Source: Rhynochetos jubatus (lineage: Eukaryota > Chordata > Aves > Eurypygiformes > Rhynochetidae). Taken from it: 64,000 nt of DNA. Below are positions 12,209-24,708 of this stretch, piece after piece. The stretch spans positions 2,852,001-2,916,000 of the forward strand of contig CM050655.1 in assembly GCA_027574665.1 (NCBI GenBank), read 5' to 3'. A model generated the notes under the pieces. It was not told the DNA's origin. It saw nothing but the letters and a program-made list of their open reading frames with translations, and ran no database searches. Position 1 is the first letter of the stretch; the number at the start of each line of letters is the position of its first letter. The position numbers and the translations under genes were made by a program.

Positions 12209-15200
12209 CTGTAAAAGTTAAAACAGTACGATTCAACTGACCATGCTTCAAAGTTAAAACAGGAGACGATCGCTTGGACGGTGTAACGAAGCTGCATATG
12301 CTTCCCAGATTAGAGATGCTAAAGTTTCCTGTGTTTCCCCACCACCCAATTTCTCCATAAGAACCCCACAATAAACAATGTGTAGGTAACACAATTCTCT
12401 GATTCTTTGCATATAGATTACTACTTCCAACCACAAACTGAAGTCTATCCATCCTGCTTCCTGCAGATTTGCCATGCTGGATTTCCACAGTGGTGTGCTC
12501 AGAAAAGCTTTCCCTAGCTGTCAGCTGAGAATCCAGGTCTTCGGTTTCTACAATTAGGCTTGCCTTCACCTATTTTTTCCTCACTACTGTAGAAAGTATC
12601 AAGTATTAGAGATTAAGAAATGCACATAACTGTATTTACCTGCTCTTCCTTCTGCCTCTCATGAGGGCAATGAAGTAGTAAACACACCAAGAACTTCAAC
12701 GCTACAAGCTTAGGTGCCAGTTCAGAGTGGCGGTTCTGCACATGTTCATACACTAATAAATCCAGATTTCAGGATAAATCAGGTGAAATTCAATTGGTCC
12801 TGCATTATTTGCTTAAACAGACTCAGACTGCAAAAGTGTGGCATCAAATGGCAGGAGGGTACCGCTGGGGTGCACACACCTTTAAAGGTTTCCCTTTGGC
12901 TAACAACCCATTTTGGGAGGACGATTATAGGCACAGACACAGGTTTCAGATATCCAGTTCTTTTATCAAATCAACCACAAAAAAAATCTTGTCATGATTC
13001 AATCTATGTAGAACATAGTTAACATTTAAGTAGGTCGAATGCAAAATAGCATGCAATATTCCAAAAGCATATTCCAGAACACACCGCAGAGGTAGAAAGT
13101 ACTGTTCTTTCATGAGATAACATGGCCAGTTTTTCCTCTAAAGGTTGAATCATCTGCTTATATTGCAGTTTGGTTTTCAGCAAGTAAATGATTGTTAAAT
13201 TTACCATGTGGCAGATATTTGTGGTGTGCAGGAAAACAGGATTGGAAAGTACATCACAGGCTACTAAAACTGGAGACACTGCATATATCTGAGTTTGGTC
13301 GTCATCTTTTTGGATAAAAGACAAAGTTTGCACTAAAAGAAAAAAAATCTATTACAATATTGATACTGAGGCAAAACAGAAAAACTAGCCCAGACTCCTA
13401 CTGTTGGAAGAATGAACCACCACGTAGGGTTGGGTTCACTGGTATTTGTTTGTCCAATGGTATTTGGACAAACAAGCAAGCAGGTTGTGAACTACACAGT
13501 GTGTGCACACAAGCACATGTGTCACATCCAATTCACATGGAAGATTCTCCTAACTGCTTTAGCCCATTTATCTCATTTAAAAGGCCAGAACCAAGTGGAA
13601 AAGACACTGCAGCTGAGAATCAGTCAAGGCACTCTCAAAATAATTGCCTTTTCCTTGGCAGATCCTGGCATGAGGATGCACTTAAATGGAACTGTCCATT
13701 GTGCTGGGTTTAGCCAGGACAGAGTTAACTTTCTTCACAGTGGCTGGCATGAAGATCTGTGTCTGGATTTACCCTGAGGAAAGTACTGATGAGGTGTCTT
13801 TTTAGCTGGTGCTGGGAAGTGCTTGTACACTGCAGCTGCATTCCCAACTTTCTCACTGTGGGCTGTGTGGAGGGACACACAGTTCAGACAGCCAACCCAA
13901 ACTGACCAAAGGAGTATTTCATTCCGTAGCATGGCATGCTTGGTACATAAGTGGGGGCTGGGCTCGAGGGCCATAACTCGTTCCTTAACTCTTCTGTTAG
14001 CCCTTTAATTCCTTTGCTAAGTTCCTTCCTAGGTCTTTTGCTAATTCCTTTGCTGGCTCATCCATTAGTGAGTTGGTGGGTTAGCTGGGTTTCCCAGTCA
14101 TGCTGTCACTCGTGGGGCTTGCTCAGATTTTGCTGTGATCGCTCTTGAGATTCAGCTTTTGGGATCTCAGGCTGTGACTCTCATTTCTTGGGACCTGGCT
14201 GTGCATTGGTCAGTGGGTGGTGAGCAATTGAAGCATATGTTTTATTCGCTATTATTTTAATTACTTAGTAGTAGTACTAGTATTGTTATATATTCATCTT
14301 GTTGTATATTGATATTTAATTACTAAATAGTTCTTATCTCAATTTTATGAGCTTCCTTGTCTTTTCTTCCAATTCTCCTCCTCCACTGGAGGAGGGGGGG
14401 GAGGTGTGCAAGTGGCTTCATGGTATTTTATTGCTAGCCGAGGTTTAAACACGACAACAACCTAAACTGTTAGGAAGGATCAGCACAATTTCAGAAAAAA
14501 ACTTTAACCTCTTCTCAGACTGTTTATATCTGCCATCCCCTCTTGCTCCCACACAGCACAGAAATGCAGTTGTTCAATGGTGATTTAAAGCTTATCTTCC
14601 AGACCTAAGTTTGTTCCACAGCTCCTGAAGGTACCACACCAGATCAATCCTGTGGTCGCCCTGCAAATTCCATTTTTGCTGCAACCCGAATTGTAATGAA
14701 GCTCTAAGTTAATTAAAAGATAAGCACAACATCATCACATCTCAGCTGTATTTCCATCCAATAGGGAAATGAGCCAGCGCATTTCTGGAAGTCAAGAATA
14801 TCAAGGCACTGTTTTGTCACCCACTTAGGCTAAGAGAAGGAAACTGCTTCTCCTTTCAGTTCAAAATAGAGACAAAACACCACTTTCATACAGCAGGCTT
14901 CATCACTTACATTTGTTGGCCCACAGTCTCGAATATTGGCCAGCAAATTTAAAATGGGGAAAGTCACCAGGATGACCAATCAATTCACTCCCCAGAGAGA
15001 TATGTGAAAAATCAGTATAGCAAAAGCATTATGCATATTCCCTATCTCCAGATAAACTAAAAATATTTAATTTTGAATCCTCACCAAACAGAACACAATG
15101 AATTTCAGTGAAATAAGCTAATAAGGAAGGAGTCTGGAACTTGTTTTAAGGCTGCACTTTTAACATTCAGGTATAAATAGAGCTCTCAGAGATCTAAAAA

Positions 15201-16729
15201 TCCACTCTACATTAGGAAACAGAATCTTTCTAGCAACCTAATTGACTTGATTCTTAGCTTTAACAGTTAAGAAGAGTTTTACAGCATTCCTCTAAATGAC
15301 AGCTAAACACAGCCCTATGTCCACTATGATTTGCATTCATTTTTCTACTTGTTTTTTACATTTCTTTCCAATTAAAGTACAAAATAAGTAAGTTAAATTG
15401 AATTTTGGTATAACACCTATTGGTTTTTATAGTGTGGGTTGTTTTTTTTCTTTTCCCCCAAACTCCCACATTATTCTCTAATTAAATTCGTGAGCTATAA
15501 ACAGTGTGCTTTTTCTAAGGCAGGAGACTGTCATTGGTGCCAAACACTACCACAGGCTTCTTCATCACACAACAGAGGCGGATCCTAGAAGTAGAAAAGT
15601 AGAGATATTTCACACTACGCTGTACACATCATTTCTGAGCATCATATAACTGTTTCCTAAAGTGAAGGAAGAAAACCCACTTGTACCAAATATTATGCAG
15701 TAACTTTCCGGCCTGTTGACAGCTGAGAGAAGCAGCTTGCAGGGATGAGAAGTCAACTTTGTCATGCACATGCACAAAATGCATCACTAGGTAAAGCAAT
15801 ATTATATGCATAAAGGCTGATAAAATAAGCAGATTTATTTAATCTGGAATACAAAAGCAGTAAGGCAAAGATGTAACAAAGAATAAAGCAACTAACTGCT
15901 CCAAAGCAGTTGTTCCAACCAGGCAAATCCCTCAACAAGAACAAGTACTTTCACTGAGAGGAAGAGAGAATTTTTAGGAAATGTTTTTTAACTCCTCCTG
16001 CTGCAAAACACCAGACCAAACCACTCAGGGATGTTATGATGTCCTTCATTAGCGTTTGGACAAACGTCTCTGCTGAACTTGAGGCTACTGCAGTTGTGGG
16101 AGATGCTCTTAGAATGATACGGACATATGGACACTTCACACTCATCACACACGTGCAAAACTACCTGTAGCACAGACATTCACACATCTGACCCTACAAA
16201 GAATTTAACACTTTAAGCTTTTTGTCTCTAAAAGTAGGCTTTTGCAAAGATAATAGGTAGGGATTGCTACCGTTTTATTTTAATAATATATATCCCTTTT
16301 TTGATCTTTAAATACAAATGGCTCTGTGAAGAAGAATCAGAATGTGTCTTCTGAGAGTAACTTAGCCATGCCTATGAATATTTCTTAGCTGTAAATCTAT
16401 TATGTATAAATGTGTAGGAGTAAATACAACTACCTATCACAGACTGAAAAGGCAAGCCAAAAACCAAGATGAAGTGTGTGAACAACACTGAAGAAGACAG
16501 GGGATTATTAATGATTGATACTGAAGTAATCCAGCTGCTAACAGCACGACAATGAAAGGGACGGTAAATTCAGCTGTGTTCACACGGCAAGCAAGGCTCA
16601 TTAGCAGGGAAGCTACATTGCCAAGAAAAGAATTTCTTTATGAAGTCCAACAGGAACCTCTTGAGTTCATTTGCTGCTGCAAGGTGTACACACTTTCGAA
16701 AGAAGGAAAAAAAAGCTAAATGCACTCAC
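12209..16729 (-). other. PCDH15: PCDH15 intron within EC2, carrying a solo LTR
   Basis: A complete 4,521-bp intron, gtgagt...tttacag. The only recognisable insertion is the LTR at 13700-14456, in antisense orientation to the gene. The remainder is unremarkable AT-rich sequence. Confidence 0.9.
13700..14456 (+). mobile_element. Solo LTR, avian ERVL-like endogenous retrovirus (copy 1)
   Basis: About 757 bp that begins TGTGCTGGGTTTAGCCAGGA and ends with ACGACA, so it has the TG...CA termini of a retroviral LTR. It is clearly related along its whole length to the copy at 46162-46944: the shared opening block, the GACACACAGTTCAGACAG block, the TTCATTCCRTAGCA block, the GTGAGCAAYTG block, and the TGGCTTCATGGTATTT then GCTAGCC ending. 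There is no gag, pol or env sequence next to it, so it is a solo LTR left by recombination between the two LTRs of an old provirus. No convincing target-site duplication is visible: 5' TCCAT versus 3' ACAAC. An internal T- and C-rich part has degenerate CCTTTGCTAA-type repeats. The strand is inferred from the TG-to-CA order and the known orientation of this common avian family. The family name is from memory and less sure than the LTR call. Confidence 0.85.
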
Positions 16730-16849
16730 CTTGTCATTAGGATTGTACTGGATGACATATTCTATCTGGCCGTTTGGACCATCATCAATGTCAGTAGCAC
16801 CATTGTTTCCAGAAAATCCTGTAAAAATGGTTGTTCCCACTGGAGTTAA
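16730..16849 (-). CDS. PCDH15: PCDH15 coding exon: first half of EC2
   Basis: This 120-bp phase-0 exon gives exactly 40 codons, beginning [12 protein letters not shown] and ending [10 protein letters not shown]. It is the first half of cadherin repeat EC2. The stretch [14 protein letters not shown] (residues about 18-31) is the D-x-D-x-G-x-N-G calcium-binding segment typical of cadherin repeats. The acceptor (...cttgcag) and donor (gtgagt) are canonical. The upstream intron is 11,365 bp and the downstream one 4,521 bp. EC1-EC2 is the portion of PCDH15 that contacts cadherin-23, so this exon lies in the handshake region. There are no frameshifts or premature stops. Confidence 0.97.
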
Positions 16850-18469
16850 CTGCAAGAACAGAGACAGACAGACACCCATTAAAACCTTAAGATATACAAG
16901 AAACAATTAAAGAACTGTTTGCAAAGCCCCCCCGCTCCAATTCTGGTCCATAATTACAAGGTCAACATCCTCTCCTTCTCTTTGTTTGCCCTGGAACCTC
17001 ACGGAGGAACTGCTATTTAGGCACAATGTACTTTAACTGATGCCAAGTGAAACCAATTTCCATTTTTATTCCACAGATTCTCTGCATCAGGACAGAGCCC
17101 CATTTGTTTCAAAAAAGATGAAGATAGAAAAAAAAGTCTTAGAAATGAAAGAATTCATCAAATAAATATAAAAAGATTTAAAAAAGTAAACTCTACTTTC
17201 TCAGACTCAGGAAGGAAAATAAAGATGAACTTCAACAGTAAACAGAACTTATTTATGTGTCTTCATTAATGTGAATAGCACCAGATAAATATTATTACAT
17301 GCAAATACAGACACCCAGAAAGACTTTATGGCTTTAAACAAACACAAGAATGATGCTGTTTCTCCAATATTTTGTTGGCAGCAATTGAATACCCATAAAA
17401 TTATATTTTGAAAATGAATCAATTTATAATTACCCTAGTGTAGATAATTTGCATGAAATCAAGACCCATTGAGATCAAGGACAGAAGCCCAACTAACTTC
17501 TTGGGAGTCATCATTTCAGAATTTTAATATTCAGAAAACTTTGTGAGTAATCAAGCCACAAAAGATAAACAAATGAAAACCAAACAGTTCTGGATTCAAC
17601 ACAGACATTGCTCTTAGCTTCCTGCTGCTGCTCTCATCACACCCAAATTTTTGGCCCTTGAATTCAGAGACCCACTGACCCCACTTCTTTGCTCCATATT
17701 CTACACGAAGTTGTCACACCTCTTTAAGCCTACAGGATCTAAAAAGGTTTGAAACGCTGCAAAAGGAGAAGGTGGCAAAGGAAAGAGTCATTCAAATGGT
17801 TGTTGTGAACGTGGCTGCTATTTCACTTTCATATTTTGTAGTTCATACCATATATCAAATAATTAATTGCCCATTTCCTCCTACAGTCATAGTACCTGAT
17901 CTTTTATTTACAAAGCTGCTAATTATTTTATGAGTTAAATGGATGACAGTTGTATTTTCAGGGCTGAGAATACTGAATCTGAAATAAAATACCTTTTTTC
18001 AACACCTTTTTTATGATACAACAGGTGAGGCTTAATTTACAACACTTATTCACATTACTTATGCCACAATAACTATGTCTGTTTGCATTCTGCTACAAAC
18101 TTGACTTGCTTGCTATTGGTCTAGATAGCAGAAGTTCACACGTGGGTGTAGGAATTTGACTGTTCCCTTGTGCCTAATAATTTCAAGATTATTACCTCAC
18201 TGTCTCTGCCTCGTACCTCTGCTATAGCAGCAGCCTTTCAAGAATTCACGAGAGTGAGCATCTCCGAAACTTGAGCCTTGTCAGGCAGCATAAAATCAGA
18301 GGCAACTGTCATAAACCAAGGAGGATAACTTACAGCTTAATGACAAAGCACATGTGTAGGGAAGAAGGGGTTCTCGCATGTTTTTGTAATGGGATAGAAG
18401 AACTAAGCAACCCAAAAATCAATCTGGAAAATTTAAAGGAGGGTTTGTAGCTTTTTTCCCCAGTAACAG

Positions 18470-19365
18470 TGGGATGCCCTTGGCCACTGCCAGACACCCA
18501 GCACCAGCAAGAATTTCTTCCTTAGAACTCATCTCAATCCACCCTCTTTAAATTTAAACTTGTTACCCCTTGTCCTGTCACTACAGGCCCTTGTAAAAAG
18601 TTTCCCTCCAGTTTCCTTGTAGACTCTTCAGGTACTGGAAAGTGCTATAAGGTCTCCCCAGAGCCTTCTCTTCTCCAGGCTGAACACCACCAACTCTCCC
18701 AACCTGTCCCCATGGCAGAGGGGCTCCAGCCCTCTGAGCATCTCTGTGGCCTCCTCTGCAATCGCTCCAACCAGTCAATGTCCTTCCATATTGAGGGCCC
18801 CAGAGCTGGACGCAGAACTCTAGGTGGGGTCTCACAAGAGCAGAGTAGAGGGGGAGAATCCCCTCCCTCGACCTTCTGGCCACGCTGCTCTGGACCCAGC
18901 CCAGAATACGGTTGGCTTTCTGGGCTGCCAGCGCACATGGCCGGCTCATGTTCAGCTTCTCATCCACCAGTACCCCCAAGTCCTTCTCCTCAGGGCTGCC
19001 CTCGATCCATTCTCTGCCCAGCCTGTCTTCGTGCTTTGGATTGCCATGACCCAGGTGCAGGACCTTGCACTTGGCCTTATTGAACTCCATGAGGCTGGCA
19101 CAGGTGCCCCTCTCCAGCCTGTCCAGGTCCCTATGGATGGCATCCCTTTCCTCCAGCGTGTCGACTGCACCACACAGCTTGGTGTCATCAGCAAACTTGC
19201 TGAGGGTGCACTCAATCCCACCATCCACGTTGCCAACAAAGATATTTAACAGAGCTGGTCCCAACACTGACCCCTGAGGAATGCCTCTCATCACTGATCT
19301 ACACTCAGACATCGAGCTGTTGACCACAACTGAGTGCGACCATCCAGCCATTCTGTCAAAGCAGA
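18470..19365 (-). mobile_element. CR1 LINE fragment with reverse-transcriptase domain
   Basis: Read on the minus strand, this encodes the C-terminal half of the CR1 ORF2 reverse transcriptase. In order: GIPQGSVLGPALLNIF, then FADDTKLCGAVDT (the catalytic DD of the F/YADD box), then FNKAKCKVLHLGHGNP, EKDLGVLVDEKLNMS and LPLYSALVRPHLEFCVQLWG. The frame is open from about 19375 to 18740, then breaks by frameshift, although DNA similarity continues to about 18470. The 5' end is truncated, which is normal for CR1: the endonuclease domain and first part of the RT are missing. The terminal (ATTCTATG)n tail is not clear, so the 3' end is also eroded. It is in the same sense as PCDH15. The element is non-autonomous and dead, and boundaries are good to a few tens of bases. 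Confidence 0.93.
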
Positions 19366-22300
19366 GAAAAGCCACAGTGCTAGTAGAAGCAGCTTTGAAG
19401 ATCTCACATGTGTAGCAGGCTGGAAAGCGGGTCGAAGCACGCCATTAAACACCACACTTGTTAACCACGCCACTCCGTTAGCCCACCTATATGTTTGTCA
19501 GCACCGGCTGTGAAGGAGTGCTTCCCCCTCAAAGCCCGCACATTGCCATCACACCAGCATGCTCTCAGGAGAGCTTGCCAATGGAAAACAAATGACCCAT
19601 CTCTTAAAAAATACTGAGCTGTTATCAGGTGACAAGGGCACAGGTACCCAAGGAGGTGTTTGTACCATATAGCCAGTTGCTGTAACTCCATGTCCTGCAA
19701 AGGGAGAGGGCAGAGCTCCAGCGTAATGTCCCAGGCAATCAGACTGCACTAACTGGCTACCAAGAAGCTGGGCCTGCATATGAGATCATAACTGAAGGAT
19801 GCTGAGAGATGTGTTGCTTTGCAGAAGCATGTAAAATGCTTGGTTTCCATTGAATCCAGCCAGCAGCTCTATGCAGCAATAGCTATTTGCTCTGCTTCAT
19901 CCAGAGCAGCTGCACTGGGGTCCTGACAGAGTGCAGATAAATGATGACTAACATAAAAAGGCTCCAGCCCTGTAAAGCACATCATTAAGTGATAACAAAG
20001 GAGACAGTTGTAAAAATGAAATAACAGTAAACAACATAATTACAATTGCATGCCCTTACAGTAAAAGTCAAAAGTCCAAGATAAAATCTTGGATTTACTG
20101 TATTACATCCAAAATAACTGAAGGCAGACGTGCAGATCATCAATCTAATATGCAAGGTTCTATTTTATCAGCACTTTCTTTTATGCAATACAAATTATAT
20201 TAGAGAGGACACTGGAAAAAAAAAAAAAATCCCCTGGCACTCCCTCTTCCTGCAAGTTAAGAAAAAATTAACTCATTTCACTCAACTTTCCAGCCTGGCT
20301 AAGATCTCACATCAGAGATCACTGCAGCATTTGGAAAAATTCAGATGAACTCTTAACTAGATGTCTCAAACTACTACTCAACTACTCAAATTCTACTAAT
20401 CTGAGAGAAGTACTCAGCATTCAGAGCTACATAGTATTTTTACAATGAGATCTCAACAATCTCTGTGATTTACCATTAGCCAGTAATGACACTTCTACCC
20501 ACTGAAGCCTTTCTGACAGACTGCTGTCCCCATTCACTTCATTGTTGGAAGGGTAAGGAGGAACCCAGTCCACCTTATAAAATCTGACTCTCCATATAGT
20601 GTGTGTGTATATATACACTGTTCTTCACTGACATGAGTAATTCCACTATTATCGTTTAAATAAGGATTATTATGTGAACAGCCCATGAAGAACTACATTC
20701 CGAGGAATAAAGACAGGTAACATGGGAATGAAAGGCATATTTTTCTAGGTAATTTTGGAGGTATCCAAAACATGTATCCAAAAGCTATAAGAGCAGGTTG
20801 AAAAACGGGGTTTGATCTTATACAGACATAAAATGGGCATGCCAATTTCAATATATGCATGTGCAAACAGAACAAACTGGTTAATCAGATTTTTGGCATC
20901 GGCAAAAAGCTGAACATCAAGATGGTTTTGTATTATATACTACAAAATATACCTAATTTCTCAAACCAGTGATCAAATTTATTCTTTAGTGCATACACAC
21001 ATTCTCTAGACAGTAAAAACCTATCTAGAACTCAAACCACCATCCCCCATCATTGCTATGACTACCTGTAGCAGGGAGATTCTGCTCAGCATCTGTTTTC
21101 CCACAGTTTCCAACTCAGATCATTCCCTGAAAAATCTTCCACCATCAAGTCTTCTGGTAGGTAGGACAGATGGAAATATGTTTATGCAGGGGTTCCTGGC
21201 TCCTGTGTGTTGCTACCTCTCAGAAAGACCCAAAAATGGCTCCAGAAAACATTGCTTGAGGTGTCTATAGAGCCCCATTTGCCTCCTTCCCATTAGACAT
21301 GCCGGCTTCAGAGAACACCTTGGAAAGGAATTTCGTTGCTTCATAAAAAACTTCAGTATGTTCTACAGAAAGGCACTGAACTCACTGTTTGACAACGCTG
21401 TGCCTTACCTTATGCAAAATAAAACGTTAGGAATTGTAAAGAAAAAAATATGAGCGTTAGTGACAGTTTGAGTATAATCATCTCTGTGCGAACTCAATGT
21501 GGTGAAGAAGAACCACGATGACAAGAAACAAGATTTCAAAAGAATGCAATTAAGCAAATAGAGGAAATGCACACAATAGATCTTTTTCTTCCACAGTCAA
21601 CAACTGTAATGCTTAAAAATTTCCTTCAACATGATTTATGTCTATTAGAAGCCTAGATGCAGACAGGAACATTCAACGCTTCCATAAAACATCTTGACAA
21701 TAAATTTTCGTATTGTTGCCTATTTACAAAGTTAAAAATGAATAATTTTTCACAGTGGCCCCAAACAGCAGAGGAAAGTAAGATTTACAGTTAATCATTC
21801 TCAGCTAATATTCTTTTGATGATGTCTACCTGCAGAGATTAATTATTTCCATACTACATGGAAAAAGATATGAATAATTACACCAGGAGCAATGAAAATT
21901 CAGCACAGCTTATAATTCTCAACAGCCCAAAGCCAAAATTTTAAGATAACTGAAGTTAAAGAAACACGCTAATTTTGCAAAGGATTCCCATCCCTGACAA
22001 CATGATGGGGGCAGGGGAACACTGAAAAAAAGAAAAGTAAGGAACCAAACCATCACTACGATTTTGGTTTACAAGCAGACAAGTCATTAGCTATAAGGTT
22101 TTGTAATTTAATACACTGACTTCCAACAGTATTCCAGTAACTCCACTGCCATTTCCCAAAAACCCTATTATTAAATGTCCCTGAGCTTAGCAACACTCTT
22201 CAGCACTCATGTAAGGCTCATGTGAAAAATTAATACCAAAAAAAGGCAGTTTGATAAAACCCAGGCAGTGCAGAATTAGAATTGTATTACCTGAGAGAAA

Positions 22301-23945
22301 ATCTGTTCAGTTGCATTTATCACAGAACAGAGACAACCATGATTCTGCCTTAGCACTATAAGATTTTAGTTTCTAGATCCTGTATTAGGTTATATGTACT
22401 TAAACCCACTGTGGCAACACTATAGATTTGCCTGTGGAGCGTTAACCAAGTCGTATTTTTCTTCTGAATTTCAATCTGACTCCAGAACTTTCTTTTAATA
22501 TACTGCAATAACTCACATCTTTAAGGAAGTAATACAAATGGTCAAGGTTAGCCCCAGGCTAACGTCATTTTGTCAGGATCTTTTTCTAAATGAATAACGA
22601 TGTGACAATTTCATACGAATAAAAATATACAGCACACAAAACAAAGGAAATAACCCTGCAGAGTATTTCTAATTACCGTAAAAAGTTTAACATCAATCTT
22701 CACTAATTTATACTTTTATAAGGAGATTCATAATGATAGGGATAGCAGTAGGATTTGCTTTTGGCTGAGACACCTACATTCTTTGTCTCGAAAAGGGTTA
22801 AGAAAGGGAAAAGGGAAACTTGCTCCTAAAGGGTAGCACCCCTCTAAAGGGCTTGTACAATTGTGCTGCACTAAGTTTTTGGCATGGCTGGAGTCTGCCA
22901 CACTACAGGTGAAACCCCACAGTCCTTGCAGAGCAGGGACACTGGGCCAGTTGTGACACACAGGAAAGGAGCCCGTTCCTGCCCTAGTGCTTGCCCACAC
23001 TCTGTGGCGAGCTATGCACAGTAGCAGCAGCCCAAGGGTAATGATCAGCTTAGTTATCTGAACGGCACTACTTAGGAGTGGTCTGAATTATGTCCCAAAT
23101 CTGTTTCATAACCCAGACAACGATAAAAAGTCAACAGCTTAATTACAACTTCACTTTCTTGACTATAGCTCATGCACAAAATGCCAGTTAATTTCAAGCA
23201 GGGGTTTATTTTGTCTGCATTAGCAGACACTATGACCACTGAAGGCCTGAGACAATGGAGACCATTTCTACATAGATAAATATACACACAAGTACACACT
23301 TACATACAGATATACACACATAAGATGTTGCCTTTCCTTGCCCTCCTGCCCCGAACTAAAAAGATGATCAGGGTGTTTTTTTCCCTATTAACTAACTCTA
23401 ATTAGCTATTTTTTTTTAATAAATTATCAAATAATAACATTCTGCTTCCAAAGCAAAATAGTTATTACAGGAAAACAACTGGCATTCTGTTTTATGTGTG
23501 AACCAAGAAGCTGAACCTTATTATGAACACCAGCACTGCCACTCAAAGCTAAGCCACCAAGTCAAACAAACATTGCAGGCTCCCTCAACATTAACAAGTC
23601 CAAGAACAATCATACTACAGCTACAGAGAGGAAGACTGTAGTTTTAACATAATAATTAAGATTGTCCTGAAAAAATATTTCCTCAATAAACATATAATGA
23701 TAGTTTTTATACTTGGATGAAAAAGATACATTTTCAAACCACACATGCACTGGAGGGGAACATTAACTTCTCTGCACATTTTTATTCTGGAACAATTTAC
23801 CCAGGGGTCTTCTATACATTCAAGTGTGTGAACAACAGAGAAAACACTTAAACCCCAAAGGATACTTCCACAGAAGGCAGAGCCAAAATTCTAGACACTA
23901 TCTATGTGTAGAGATTCCTCAGGATTTTTAGAATCCAGATTAATA

Positions 23946-24708
23946 TATTCATAGAATCTTTTAGGTTGGAAAAGACCTTCAAGATCATCAAGTCCAACTG
24001 TTAACCTACCACTGCCAATACCACCACCACTAAACCATGTCATTCAGCACCTCATCCACACGTCTCAAATACCCAAGATGGTGACTCAACCACCGCCCTG
24101 AACAGCTTGATAACCCTTTTGGTGAAGATTTTCTCTAATATCCAGTCTAAACCTCTCCTGGCAAAATTTGAGGCTGTTTCATCCTATTGTTTGTCACTTG
24201 GGAGAAGAGACCAAGACCCACCTCTTTTCAACCTCCTTTCAGGTAGGTGTACAGAGTGATAAAGTCTCCCCTGAGCCTCATCTTCTCCAGGCTGAACACC
24301 CCCAGCTCCCTCAGCTGCTCCTCACAGGACTTGTTCTCCAGACCCTTCCCCAGCTCCGTTCCCTTCTCTGGATACACTTCAGTCCCTCAGTGTCTTTCTT
24401 GCAGTGAGGGGCCCAAAACTGAACACAGGATTCGAGGTGCAGCCTCACCACTGCCCAGTACAGGGGAACAAACCTTGCCCTGGTCCTGCTGGCCACACTG
24501 TCCCTGATGCAGGCCAGGATGCCACTGGCATTTTTGGCCACACTGCTGGCTCATATTCAGCCACTGTTGACCAACAGCCCCAGGTCCTTTTCTGCCAGGC
24601 AGCTTTCCAGCCACTCGCCCCCAAGCCTGTAGCATCGCAGGGGGTTGTTGTGGCCCAAGTGCAGGACCCGGCACTTGGCCTGGTTGAACCTCATACAGTG
24701 GCCTAATT
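23946..24708 (-). mobile_element. CR1 LINE 3' fragment
   Basis: A 5'-truncated CR1 in minus orientation. Its 3' end is at about 23946, where the plus strand reads ATAGAATCTTTTAGGTTGGA, the hallmark CR1 3' UTR in reverse. Decayed ORF2 C-terminus can be read in pieces: [35 protein letters not shown], then [20 protein letters not shown] and ESCVQFWAP. Several frameshifts separate the pieces. Similarity stops near 24708. Sense to PCDH15. Confidence 0.93.

Noticed and set aside
18712..19249. Plus-strand open frames of 123 and 141 codons
   Set aside because: They are the antisense of the CR1 reverse-transcriptase fragment, which explains this DNA fully.
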